Shown here piece after piece: positions 1 through 6,421 of a stretch of 9,457 nucleotides of DNA. Position 1 is the stretch's first letter; every line of letters starts with the position of its first letter. A program made the position numbers and the translations under genes. Location: the NCBI GenBank assembly GCA_946479535.1, contig CAMLGP010000061.1:1-9457 (forward strand), read 5' to 3'. The notes beneath the pieces are model-generated. The model did no database searches. It had not been told where the DNA came from and worked only from the letters and a program-made list of their open reading frames with translations. The DNA comes from an uncultured Bacteroidota bacterium (GTDB lineage: Bacteria > Bacteroidota > Bacteroidia > Chitinophagales > Chitinophagaceae).

Positions 1-251
1 TTAATAACTCTCCCGCAGTAGTATTGAACCGGCTTTATGCTTTGTATAAGGCAAATGGAATTGACGCTGCACTGAAGGAAGCCGAACCACTGCAGATGGA
101 CAATAATCATTTCTATTTTATTCTTCTGGGGGAATTATATAGAAAAAAGGACCCGAAAAGGGCACTCAAACTATATCAACAGGCACTATCGCTTTCCAAA
201 ACACAATCTGAACGACAGGAAATTCAGCATAAGATAGATTCATTATCTTGA
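1..251 (+). CDS. ECF sigma factor, C-terminal part only (DUF6596/ECF42-like)
   Basis: This is the 3' end of a gene whose start lies left of the window. The frame is open from the first full codon (base 3) and stops with TGA at 249-251. The visible residues begin NNSPAVVLNR and continue through a helical repeat with HFYFILLGELYR and a final stretch with LYQQALSLSKTQSERQEI. The order SP-V-LNR, then a hydrophobic helix pair with LGELYR, then A-x-x-x-Y-x-x-AL, resembles the TPR-like C-terminal extension of ECF42/DUF6596 RNA polymerase sigma factors, which follows sigma domains 2 and 4 and is thought to control activity in place of a classical anti-sigma factor. The sigma domains themselves are outside the window, so the call rests on the tail alone. 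A TTG at base 24 could be taken as a start but lies inside the conserved domain. The main alternative is an unrelated TPR protein. trmO follows 16 bases later on the same strand, suggesting co-transcription. Confidence 0.78.
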   Translation, partial: NNSPAVVLNRLYALYKANGIDAALKEAEPLQMDNNHFYFILLGELYRKKDPKRALKLYQQALSLSKTQSERQEIQHKIDSLS

Positions 252-267
252 GGCATAAACTATTTAT

Positions 268-654
268 ATGGATAATTCCCTTCAATTTATTGGAGAAGTA
301 CAATCAGAATTGAAATCAATAGAGGATTGCCCATTGCAGGAAAGTGAGAATGCACCTGGTGCGGCAATAAAGATATTTCCTGAATTCAGTGAAGGGATTG
401 AAAATATTAAGGAAGGAGCGCAGTTACTCCTCCTTACCTGGCTGCACCAGGCAGACAGATCTGTTATCAAATGTATCATCCGACGGAATTACGGAACACC
501 AAAAGTTGGTGTATTTTCTACACGTTCCCCAGATCGTCCCAATCCCATAGGTATTCATAACGTTAAAGTTGTTTCAGTCAGTAATGGTCTGATCCAGGTA
601 GAATCACTTGAAGTGCTGGACAAAACACCTGTCATCGATATCAAGCCGGTTTAA
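268..654 (+). CDS. trmO: tRNA (N6-threonylcarbamoyladenosine(37)-N6)-methyltransferase TrmO family
   Basis: This 128-residue protein belongs to the TrmO/YaeB/TsaA family (UPF0066), which uses S-adenosylmethionine to methylate t6A at position 37 of tRNA, giving m6t6A next to the anticodon in the cytoplasm. The clearest signature is the block FSTRSPDRPNPIG at residues 83-95, the family's most conserved stretch. It is supported by FIGEVQSELKS near the N-terminus, the acidic-aromatic FPEFSEGIENI region, and DKTPVIDIKPV at the C-terminus. Only the beta-barrel catalytic domain is present; E. coli TrmO is about 235 residues with an added C-terminal domain, while short single-domain forms exist elsewhere. 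The protein stops directly after DIKPV, where many relatives carry a few more residues. The ATG at 268 places the first strand of the fold at the expected position; no clear Shine-Dalgarno precedes it. Family membership is strong; the exact tRNA substrate is inferred from characterised relatives. Confidence 0.88.
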   Translation: MDNSLQFIGEVQSELKSIEDCPLQESENAPGAAIKIFPEFSEGIENIKEGAQLLLLTWLHQADRSVIKCIIRRNYGTPKVGVFSTRSPDRPNPIGIHNVKVVSVSNGLIQVESLEVLDKTPVIDIKPV

Positions 655-674
655 AAAATCAGCAGTCCCTATCA

Positions 675-707
675 AAATTTTCTTTATTTTTCAAATGAAG
701 AAAATTT
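675..707. repeat. AT-rich inverted repeat between trmO and the sensor kinase
   Basis: The ten-base arm AAATTTTCTT (675-684) is repeated as its exact reverse complement AAGAAAATTT (698-707), with a 13-base spacer. It starts 21 bases after the trmO stop and ends 66 bases before the kinase ATG. The second arm is not followed by a T-run on the plus strand, so it is not a textbook terminator, although an AT stem could still help end trmO transcription. An operator for a dimeric regulator is the other simple reading. In AT-rich DNA such an arm match can arise by chance. Confidence 0.4.
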
Positions 708-773
708 CCTGTTCCGGCGGGAAGAGTATTAAGTGTATATGCCTATGTGCGGGATCATAACTGCTAACCATAC

Positions 774-3674
774 ATGAAAACGGGTAATAAACCTTTGCTG
801 TTACTGTTACTTCTTATTCCATTTCTTGCTTTTAGCCAGGATTATAGTTACACGCATTATGATAGCAAGGAAGGTCTGGCTGGCTCCACTGTATATTATA
901 TAGAGCAGGACCATGATGGTTTTCTCTGGTTTGGTACGGAAACGGGGCTAAGCCGTTTTGATGGTACTCACTTCACCAATTTCACAACTACGGACGGGCT
1001 TCCGGATAATGAGATACTCAAATTATTTGTGGATTCCAAAAACAGGGTTTGGGCCATTCCATTTAGAAACTCAATCTGCTATTACTGGAAAGGAAGGATC
1101 TATAACACCACCAATGATTCTGTACTAAAAAAAATAAAGATCTCTGCAGAGGTTAAGAGTGTTCTGGAAGACAAATATGGTAATATCCTGATCGTTGAAC
1201 AATTCTTTCTACATATAATAAAATCCAATGGTCAAATCATTACCATGAACTCCCTGGATAATCAATGGATTCAGATATATGATGCTAATGTGAACGAGAA
1301 GGGGTCTTTCCGGATTGCAGTAATGGTGGAACACCTTGGTGCCATGTTTGTAGATATTGATGCAGATAGAGGAACCGTTGTAAAAAGCAGCAATAAATTT
1401 TTTCCTGATGGAACTATTGGCTGGTATATTTTGCGGAGGGATCTTGCCGCGATAAGAAGCCAGGATAGTCTCATTTTTCTCTCCCAGAACCAGAGACGTC
1501 TCAACAGCCTTAGAGTACCAGAGAACTTTATCAACATTGCCAGGATCAATGACAGCCTTTTTGTGATCAATGCTGCTTCAAAATGCATTCTATACAGCCT
1601 GAATAATAACCGCCTGATCGGTGAATTCCTGGGTGGACATAAAGTGACTGCTGTGATAGAAGATAGAGAGAAAAACCTGTGGTTTGCAACTATGGGTGAA
1701 GGGGTATTCCGTCTTGGGTCAACCGCAGTCAGGGATATTAAGTTTGACGATGAGGAGAGTCCGCTGGCAGTCTTCAGTATTCTAAAGGTTGATTCATCCC
1801 TATATATCGGTACTGACCATTCCCTGCTCTGGCAATTAAATAATAATGGAAAGCCTATCCGTAAATTCAAGATCAGCACCTTTTATCAGCACGTACGGGT
1901 GCTCTCACTGGCACAAGACATCAATGGCAGATTGATCATAGGCTCCGATTGGGGTATTTCTACCCTGAAAGGTCCTCTTCCAGGCATCAAATACCCGCTG
2001 GCGATCAAGAATGTTATCTCTCAGAATGGTATTTTATATTTCGGAACTGCAGGTGGAGGCTATTCAATTGATGTAAAGCATGGTCAAAAAGTTGCGACCC
2101 GTCTCTGGACTAAGCGGATCACCTGTATATTTCCCCATGGGAATAATTTTTATTTAGGAACACTCACAGGATTATATGAAATAAATGCCGAGGGGAAGGG
2201 TGTATTACTGGGCGAAACAAATAGCCTTCTCAGTAACCGTATCTCCGCAATCATCAAAACAGACGATGATATTTACTGGATCGCAACCTACGGGGCAGGC
2301 GTAGTAGGCTTAAAAAACAATAAAATGATCATGCACCTGAATAAGGATAATGGACTGACCAGTAATATTTGCAGAAATATTTTTGTATCGGGCCATGTGC
2401 TGTGGGTAGGAACAGATAAAGGACTCAATAAAGTAACGCTGAATAATGATAAATACAGCATTGTCAAGCTGACTACTGCAGATGGATTAGGTTCTGATAT
2501 TATCAATGCAGTATATGTTGATGGCCCCGTTATATATGTAGGAACTCCGCAGGGCATTACTTATTTCAATGAAAATAATATCTCGCAAACCTCCGAATGT
2601 GATCTACATATCACCGCCATCAAAAGCTCTGACAAGGTTTGGAATGATGATACAACGGGTTTTTTGTTGCCACACAGAGATAACAATATTCGATTTGAAT
2701 TCGTAGGCATTTCTTACCGCTCAGTAGGACAGATTAATTATAAGTACCGGCTCATGGGCCTGGACAGCAACTGGAAAAGCACCAGTGAAACTTTTTTGAG
2801 TTATCCATCGCTGCCATCGGGAAAATATACGCTTCAACTGACCGCCATTAATAAATTCGGAGTAGAGAGTGAAACAAAACAGATCGATTTTTCTATTGAA
2901 CAATTACTGGAAGAAAGGACCTGGTTCAGGATACTCCTGTTCCTGCTGGGAGGGACATTTATCTGGATCGCCGTAATTATATATATCAAACGGATCAGGG
3001 AGAAGGAAGCAAAAAAAGCAGACACGGTAAGAAAGATAACGGAGCTGGAGCAAAAAGCGCTTAAAGCACAAATGAATCCCCATTTTATATTCAATAGCCT
3101 TAACTCCATACAGCAATATGTTATGGAAAAGGATACCATCGGGGCTAACAAGTTCATCACCTCTTTTTCCAGCCTGATCCGGCAGACACTGGATTTTTCT
3201 ACCCGGCAGGAGATCACCATACAGGAAGAATTGCAATACCTTGCTACGTACCTTGAACTGGAAAGAACAAGAATGGAAGAGAAATTCATCTATTCTATCC
3301 AGGTCTGTGATACAGTGTCTTCCGGCGAATATTGTATCCCTCCAATGATCCTACAGCCTTATGTTGAAAACAGTATCCGTCATGGAATAAGTTACCGGAA
3401 AGATAAAGATGGAAAGATTATGATTAATGTACGATTTGAAAATGGCAGATTGATCTGTATAGTTGAAGACAATGGTGTGGGAAGACTTGTGGCAGGGCAG
3501 TTCAAAATGCGTGAAAGCTTCGACAGGCAGTCCAGGGGAATGTCAGTTACTGCAGACAGAATAGAAATGATGAACAAAGAGGCCCGGCAAAAAATTGAAC
3601 TGATGGTTCAGGATCTGATCGATCAGAATAATGAACCGCTTGGAACACGGGTCACTGTCAGTTTCCCGGTATAA
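774..3674 (+). CDS. Sensor histidine kinase with periplasmic two-component propeller, LytS-type kinase core
   Basis: This is a 966-residue membrane sensor. Residues 1-21 form a signal peptide (Lys near the start, a run of Leu, then AFS before Gln22). Residues 23 to about 640 carry two-component-regulator propeller repeats, recognised by motifs such as DGFLWFGTETGLSRFDG (48-64), a repeat from D297 (NLWFAT), and WIATYGAG (from W502), LWVGTDKGL (W544) and IYVGTPQGI (Y588). A Y_Y_Y immunoglobulin-like domain follows at about 656-712, then one transmembrane helix at about 718-740 and a charged, probably coiled-coil linker. The cytoplasmic core is a His_kinase (PF06580) domain with NPHFIFNSLNSIQ, predicted phospho-His770, and an HATPase domain with N-box PYVENSIRHG (N866) and G-box DNGVGR (899-904). 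All key kinase residues are present. No receiver or AraC domain is fused, unlike hybrid HTCS regulators of glycan loci. The ligand is unknown. The partner is the LytTR regulator 24 bases downstream. The ATG at 774 is chosen because the signal peptide begins there. Confidence 0.93.
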   Translation: MKTGNKPLLLLLLLIPFLAFSQDYSYTHYDSKEGLAGSTVYYIEQDHDGFLWFGTETGLSRFDGTHFTNFTTTDGLPDNEILKLFVDSKNRVWAIPFRNSICYYWKGRIYNTTNDSVLKKIKISAEVKSVLEDKYGNILIVEQFFLHIIKSNGQIITMNSLDNQWIQIYDANVNEKGSFRIAVMVEHLGAMFVDIDADRGTVVKSSNKFFPDGTIGWYILRRDLAAIRSQDSLIFLSQNQRRLNSLRVPENFINIARINDSLFVINAASKCILYSLNNNRLIGEFLGGHKVTAVIEDREKNLWFATMGEGVFRLGSTAVRDIKFDDEESPLAVFSILKVDSSLYIGTDHSLLWQLNNNGKPIRKFKISTFYQHVRVLSLAQDINGRLIIGSDWGISTLKGPLPGIKYPLAIKNVISQNGILYFGTAGGGYSIDVKHGQKVATRLWTKRITCIFPHGNNFYLGTLTGLYEINAEGKGVLLGETNSLLSNRISAIIKTDDDIYWIATYGAGVVGLKNNKMIMHLNKDNGLTSNICRNIFVSGHVLWVGTDKGLNKVTLNNDKYSIVKLTTADGLGSDIINAVYVDGPVIYVGTPQGITYFNENNISQTSECDLHITAIKSSDKVWNDDTTGFLLPHRDNNIRFEFVGISYRSVGQINYKYRLMGLDSNWKSTSETFLSYPSLPSGKYTLQLTAINKFGVESETKQIDFSIEQLLEERTWFRILLFLLGGTFIWIAVIIYIKRIREKEAKKADTVRKITELEQKALKAQMNPHFIFNSLNSIQQYVMEKDTIGANKFITSFSSLIRQTLDFSTRQEITIQEELQYLATYLELERTRMEEKFIYSIQVCDTVSSGEYCIPPMILQPYVENSIRHGISYRKDKDGKIMINVRFENGRLICIVEDNGVGRLVAGQFKMRESFDRQSRGMSVTADRIEMMNKEARQKIELMVQDLIDQNNEPLGTRVTVSFPV

Positions 3675-3698
3675 CAATATAACCTATACCGCTAATAT

Positions 3699-4442
3699 AT
3701 GATCACAGCATTAATTGTAGATGACGATGTAAAAAACACCAGGGTATTAAGAGGCCTGCTGGAAGAATTTTGCCCCCAGATAAAAATAACAGGGGAAGCT
3801 TACAGTGTGGAGGAAGCCATTGAATTGATCCGGAAAGACCGGCCAGGACTCGTTTTTCTTGATATTGAAATGCCATACGGAAATGGATTTGAATTGCTGG
3901 ATCAATTAAGCCCGGTTGATTTTGAAGTAATTTTTATTACTGCGTATGACAACTATGCCATCAAAGCAATCAAGTATTGTGCGCTGGATTATTTACTAAA
4001 ACCTGTCAATATAAAAGAACTGCTTGAAGCAGTCAGGAAGGTTACCGAGCAAATACAAACCAAGGATACCCGTTCAAAGCTCAAATTATTTTTTGAGCAG
4101 TTTGCCAATAAGCAGACCGAACTGCAAAAAATAGCGGTACCGGCAATGGACGGATTGATCTTCGTTGATTTTAAAGAAATAATTCGTTGCGAAGCAAAGG
4201 GTAGTTATACGCAGATCCATTTAATAAATGGAAAAAAGATCACTACTACCAAAACTATTAAAGAATTTGAGGATATACTTCCCGAGAGTATTTTCTTTAG
4301 AGTACATAATTCCCATATGGTTAACTTGAACTTCATTAAAAAGTATTTCCGGGGCAGGGGAGGATATATTGTAATGGAAGATGAGACCAATATAGAAGTT
4401 GCGAGCAGGAGAAAGGATAGCTTTCTGGAGAAATTCAAATAG
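3699..4442 (+). CDS. LytTR-family response regulator
   Basis: This 247-residue cytoplasmic protein has a receiver domain (about 1-120) followed by a LytTR DNA-binding domain (about 142-245). Receiver landmarks are all visible: the acidic pocket D8-D9-D10, the phospho-acceptor Asp55 in LVFLDIEMP, the switch Thr81 in FITAYD, and Lys101 in YLLKPV. The C-terminal part shows LytTR features: IAVPAMDGLIFVDFKEII, the CEAKGSYTQIHL strand pair, and FFRVHNSHMVNLNFIKKY, which closely matches the usual F-x-R-x-H-x-S-x-x-V-N motif. It lies 24 bases after the sensor kinase on the same strand, the standard pairing for PF06580 kinases, so it is very likely the cognate output. It should bind promoter DNA as a dimer at paired sites; the targets are not evident, because the next gene is the convergent purE. 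The ATG at 3699 starts right at the first receiver strand; no clear Shine-Dalgarno is present. Confidence 0.94.
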   Translation: MITALIVDDDVKNTRVLRGLLEEFCPQIKITGEAYSVEEAIELIRKDRPGLVFLDIEMPYGNGFELLDQLSPVDFEVIFITAYDNYAIKAIKYCALDYLLKPVNIKELLEAVRKVTEQIQTKDTRSKLKLFFEQFANKQTELQKIAVPAMDGLIFVDFKEIIRCEAKGSYTQIHLINGKKITTTKTIKEFEDILPESIFFRVHNSHMVNLNFIKKYFRGRGGYIVMEDETNIEVASRRKDSFLEKFK

Positions 4443-4551
4443 GAGGGGGCTGGCGCATCTGCGGCTGACTATGCTAATTCAGAAAAATAAATGTAGTCTA
4501 TATTTATCTGCAAAGCTTACAGCCCAAAAGCCATAAAGTAAGAAGGCTCAT
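4443..4551. other. Convergent intergenic gap between the response regulator and purE
   Basis: These 109 bases separate two genes that read toward each other, so transcripts from both sides should end here. I see only weak dyads: ATAAAT/ATTTAT (4487-4492 with 4502-4507) and short matches such as CTTAC/GTAAG (4516-4520 with 4538-4542). None has a strong GC stem followed by a T-run, so no terminator is called. Confidence 0.5.
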
Positions 4552-5064
4552 TTAATCAAACCTGTTTTCCCAGCCGGCCTGTTTCATCTTCTCGACCTTT
4601 TCAATAACCTCGTTATGTAAGGTGGTTTTGTAAACGGAAACCTTTTGTGAAATAGTATCATTTGCGGAGCCAATGATCTCCGCCGCCAGTATTCCCGCAT
4701 TTTTTGCCGCATTTAATGCTACTGTAGCAACAGGCACTCCATTCGGCATTTGGAGGATGGAGAGAACAGAATCCCATCCGTCAATGGAATTTGAAGATTT
4801 TATAGGCACCCCAATTACGGGCAGGGGAGTGATGCTCGCCACCATACCAGGTAAATGTGCTGCACCACCGGCACCCGCAATGATCACCTTCAGACCTCTT
4901 TCCCTGGCCTTTTGTGCATATTCAATCATTCGTAAGGGGGTGCGATGGGCGGAAACAACCGTAACCTCATGGGCAATGCCGAATTCTTTCAGAATATCAG
5001 CAGCTGCCTGCATTACTGAAAGATCGCTGTCTGATCCCATAATAATTCCAACCTCTGGACTCAT
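4552..5064 (-). CDS. purE: N5-carboxyaminoimidazole ribonucleotide mutase PurE
   Basis: This 170-residue enzyme converts N5-carboxyaminoimidazole ribonucleotide (N5-CAIR) to 4-carboxy-AIR (CAIR) in the cytoplasm, a step of de novo purine synthesis. The length fits class I PurE. Visible family motifs are VGIIMGSDSDL (residues 5-15, phosphate and ribose contacts), VVSAHRTP (36-43, with the catalytic His40), and AGAGGAAHLPGM (63-74, substrate loop), followed by TPLPVIGVP and the ALNAAKNAGILAAEIIG helix. Bacteria with this class usually need PurK to make N5-CAIR from AIR; purK is not beside the gene here, since the gene on the 3' side is the convergent response regulator and upstream lies the divergent efflux operon. 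It therefore appears to be transcribed alone. The ATG (complement of 5062-5064) starts immediately before the first beta strand. A GC-rich stem-loop lies 35-59 bases upstream and could sit in the leader. Confidence 0.97.
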   Translation of the reverse strand: MSPEVGIIMGSDSDLSVMQAAADILKEFGIAHEVTVVSAHRTPLRMIEYAQKARERGLKVIIAGAGGAAHLPGMVASITPLPVIGVPIKSSNSIDGWDSVLSILQMPNGVPVATVALNAAKNAGILAAEIIGSANDTISQKVSVYKTTLHNEVIEKVEKMKQAGWENRFD

Positions 5065-5098
5065 TTACGATGATTTAAGGGGCAAAGAAACAGGATTT

Positions 5099-5123
5099 TC
5101 CCCGGGTAAAAAATTCCCGGGGA
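5099..5123. promoter_or_regulatory. Perfect GC-rich stem-loop upstream of purE
   Basis: TCCCCGGG (5099-5106) and CCCGGGGA (5116-5123) are exact reverse complements around a nine-base A-rich loop (5107-5115). The hairpin is strong and stands out from its AT-rich surroundings. It lies 35-59 bases upstream of the purE start codon and about 195 bases upstream of the adaptor gene. Neither strand has a T-run directly after it, so an intrinsic terminator is unlikely. It could be a leader structure affecting purE expression or an operator dyad; no known riboswitch is recognised. Confidence 0.5.
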
Positions 5124-5289
5124 CCTGGACCATAATGGTATTAAAATTGAAGCATTTTTATCCTGCCATACACCTTAACCATTCTTTAATATACAGGCGT
5201 TTATGAAGGATTTTTTTTGATCAAAGGTGCAAGGATTTTATTTTTTTATCGTCCCAAGATGGACCGCCTCAAACAAACAAAATCTACTT

Positions 5290-5297
5290 TATATTTG
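5290..5297 (+). promoter_or_regulatory. Candidate Bacteroidota -7 element for the efflux operon
   Basis: TATATTTG fits the Bacteroidota -7 consensus TAnnTTTG and lies 21 bases before the adaptor ATG, which would imply a short leader. The matching upstream TTTG or TTG element expected about 20 bases earlier is not seen, so this is a tentative call based on one half of the promoter. Confidence 0.33.
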
Positions 5298-5318
5298 GAG
5301 CTCGTTTAAACCCACTTC

Positions 5319-6395
5319 ATGCATAGGATCAATAAGTTGTCTTTCAGTTGGCTCTGCATCACAGTTACAATAGTTTCGCTGGTGGCCTGTAAGGGTAATT
5401 CAGATCCTGAAAAACCCAGGCAAAATCCTCCTACAATTGTGGATGTAATAATCGCCAAAACCCAGCCGGTTGATAATACTATTGAAGCAAACGGAACAGT
5501 GATTGCCAACGAAACGGTTGAGGTAAGACCCGAGGTTAGCGGCCGGTTGACCTATCTGAACGTTCCTGAAGGTAAAAAAGTAGCACAGGGTACAGTATTA
5601 GCCAGGATAAATAGTGCAGACCTGGTAGCCCAATTGCAAAAGAGCAGGGCTCAACTGGACCTGGCAGAAACTACAGTGAAGCGATTGAAAACGCTTCTTG
5701 ATGTGGGTGGGGTAAATCAAAGTGATTATGATGCAGCGGTAAATACGGTCAATAATTTCAGGGCCGATATGGCCTATACTCAAACCCTGATCGATAAAAC
5801 TGTGATCCGTGCTCCATTCGGGGGAACAGTAGGTTTAAGGCAGGTAAGCCCGGGAGCTTATGTATCGCCTTCCAACGTAATCGCTACTATTCAGCAATTA
5901 TCGAGATCTAAAATTGACTTTACGCTGCCTGAACAATATAGCAACCTTATCAGGATCGGAAGTTCAGTAGCAGTGGAAGTGGATGCGGCCAATGAAATCA
6001 GGGAGAGAGCCACCATTATTGCCATGGAACCACAGGCCATCCGTCAAACAAGGAATATCATTGTACGTGCAGTGCTGGAGAAATCAACACCCAACCCAGG
6101 TGCATTTGTAAAAGTATATGTCAATTCCTCAGTCATAGACCAGAGGGCTATCATGGTCCCAAGCAATTCCATCATTCCTGATGATAAAAATAACCAGGTG
6201 ATACTGGTAAAAGACGGCAAGGCATCCTTTGTAAATGTTCAGACAGGATTGCGTACTGCCAACAATGTTGAAATAACAAAAGGCGTAAAAGCTGGTGATA
6301 CTGTTGTAGTGACTGGTGTACTTTTCGCAAGGCCAAAGGCGCAGCTCCGTATCAGGGGTGTGAAAACACTGGAACAACTGGCTGAAGCCAGGTAA
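5319..6395 (+). CDS. RND efflux periplasmic adaptor (membrane fusion) lipoprotein
   Basis: This 358-residue protein is the periplasmic adaptor that links an RND pump to an outer-membrane channel. It starts with a lipoprotein signal peptide whose lipobox LVAC ends in the predicted lipidated Cys24. Then come the split lipoyl domain (first half about 66-97, VRPEVSGRL and VPEGKKVAQGTVL; second half about 161-190, VIRAPFGGTVGLRQVSPG), the alpha-helical hairpin between them (about 98-160, with QLDLAETTVKRLKTLL), the beta-barrel region (about 195-265, IDFTLPEQYSNLI) and the membrane-proximal domain (about 270-350, VPSNSIIPDDKNNQVILVKDG). The alpha-hairpin is short, as in many HAE-type adaptors. The AcrB-like permease starts 26 bases downstream, so the two form an operon. 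The ATG at 5319 gives a normal-length signal peptide. Substrate cannot be told from the sequence; the AcrA/MexE/MdtA-like type suggests drugs or other lipophilic compounds rather than metals. Confidence 0.94.
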   Translation: MHRINKLSFSWLCITVTIVSLVACKGNSDPEKPRQNPPTIVDVIIAKTQPVDNTIEANGTVIANETVEVRPEVSGRLTYLNVPEGKKVAQGTVLARINSADLVAQLQKSRAQLDLAETTVKRLKTLLDVGGVNQSDYDAAVNTVNNFRADMAYTQTLIDKTVIRAPFGGTVGLRQVSPGAYVSPSNVIATIQQLSRSKIDFTLPEQYSNLIRIGSSVAVEVDAANEIRERATIIAMEPQAIRQTRNIIVRAVLEKSTPNPGAFVKVYVNSSVIDQRAIMVPSNSIIPDDKNNQVILVKDGKASFVNVQTGLRTANNVEITKGVKAGDTVVVTGVLFARPKAQLRIRGVKTLEQLAEAR

Positions 6396-6421
6396 CCGTC
6401 AACAAAAAGATTTTTCTATTA

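Noticed and set aside
1271..1879. A 202-codon minus-strand open frame inside the sensor kinase gene
   Set aside because: The plus-strand frame encodes the propeller with clear repeats through this region; the antisense product has no recognisable features.
774..3674. Reading the kinase as a hybrid two-component regulator (HTCS) of a glycan-use locus
   Set aside because: No receiver or AraC domain follows the HATPase domain, the His region is of the LytS/PF06580 type, a separate LytTR regulator follows, and no SusC/SusD or glycosidase gene is present.
5099..5123. Reading the GC-rich stem-loop as an intrinsic terminator
   Set aside because: Neither strand has a T-run after the stem, and it lies upstream of both divergent genes, where no transcript is expected to end.
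4673..5206. A 177-codon plus-strand open frame opposite purE and its upstream region
   Set aside because: It lies almost wholly antisense to purE, which has unmistakable family motifs, and its translation shows no recognisable domain; it is a shadow frame.
5135..5206. A possible 23-codon plus-strand peptide in the purE/adaptor gap
   Set aside because: It has no ribosome-binding context or recognisable sequence, and its frame is the tail of the purE-antisense shadow.
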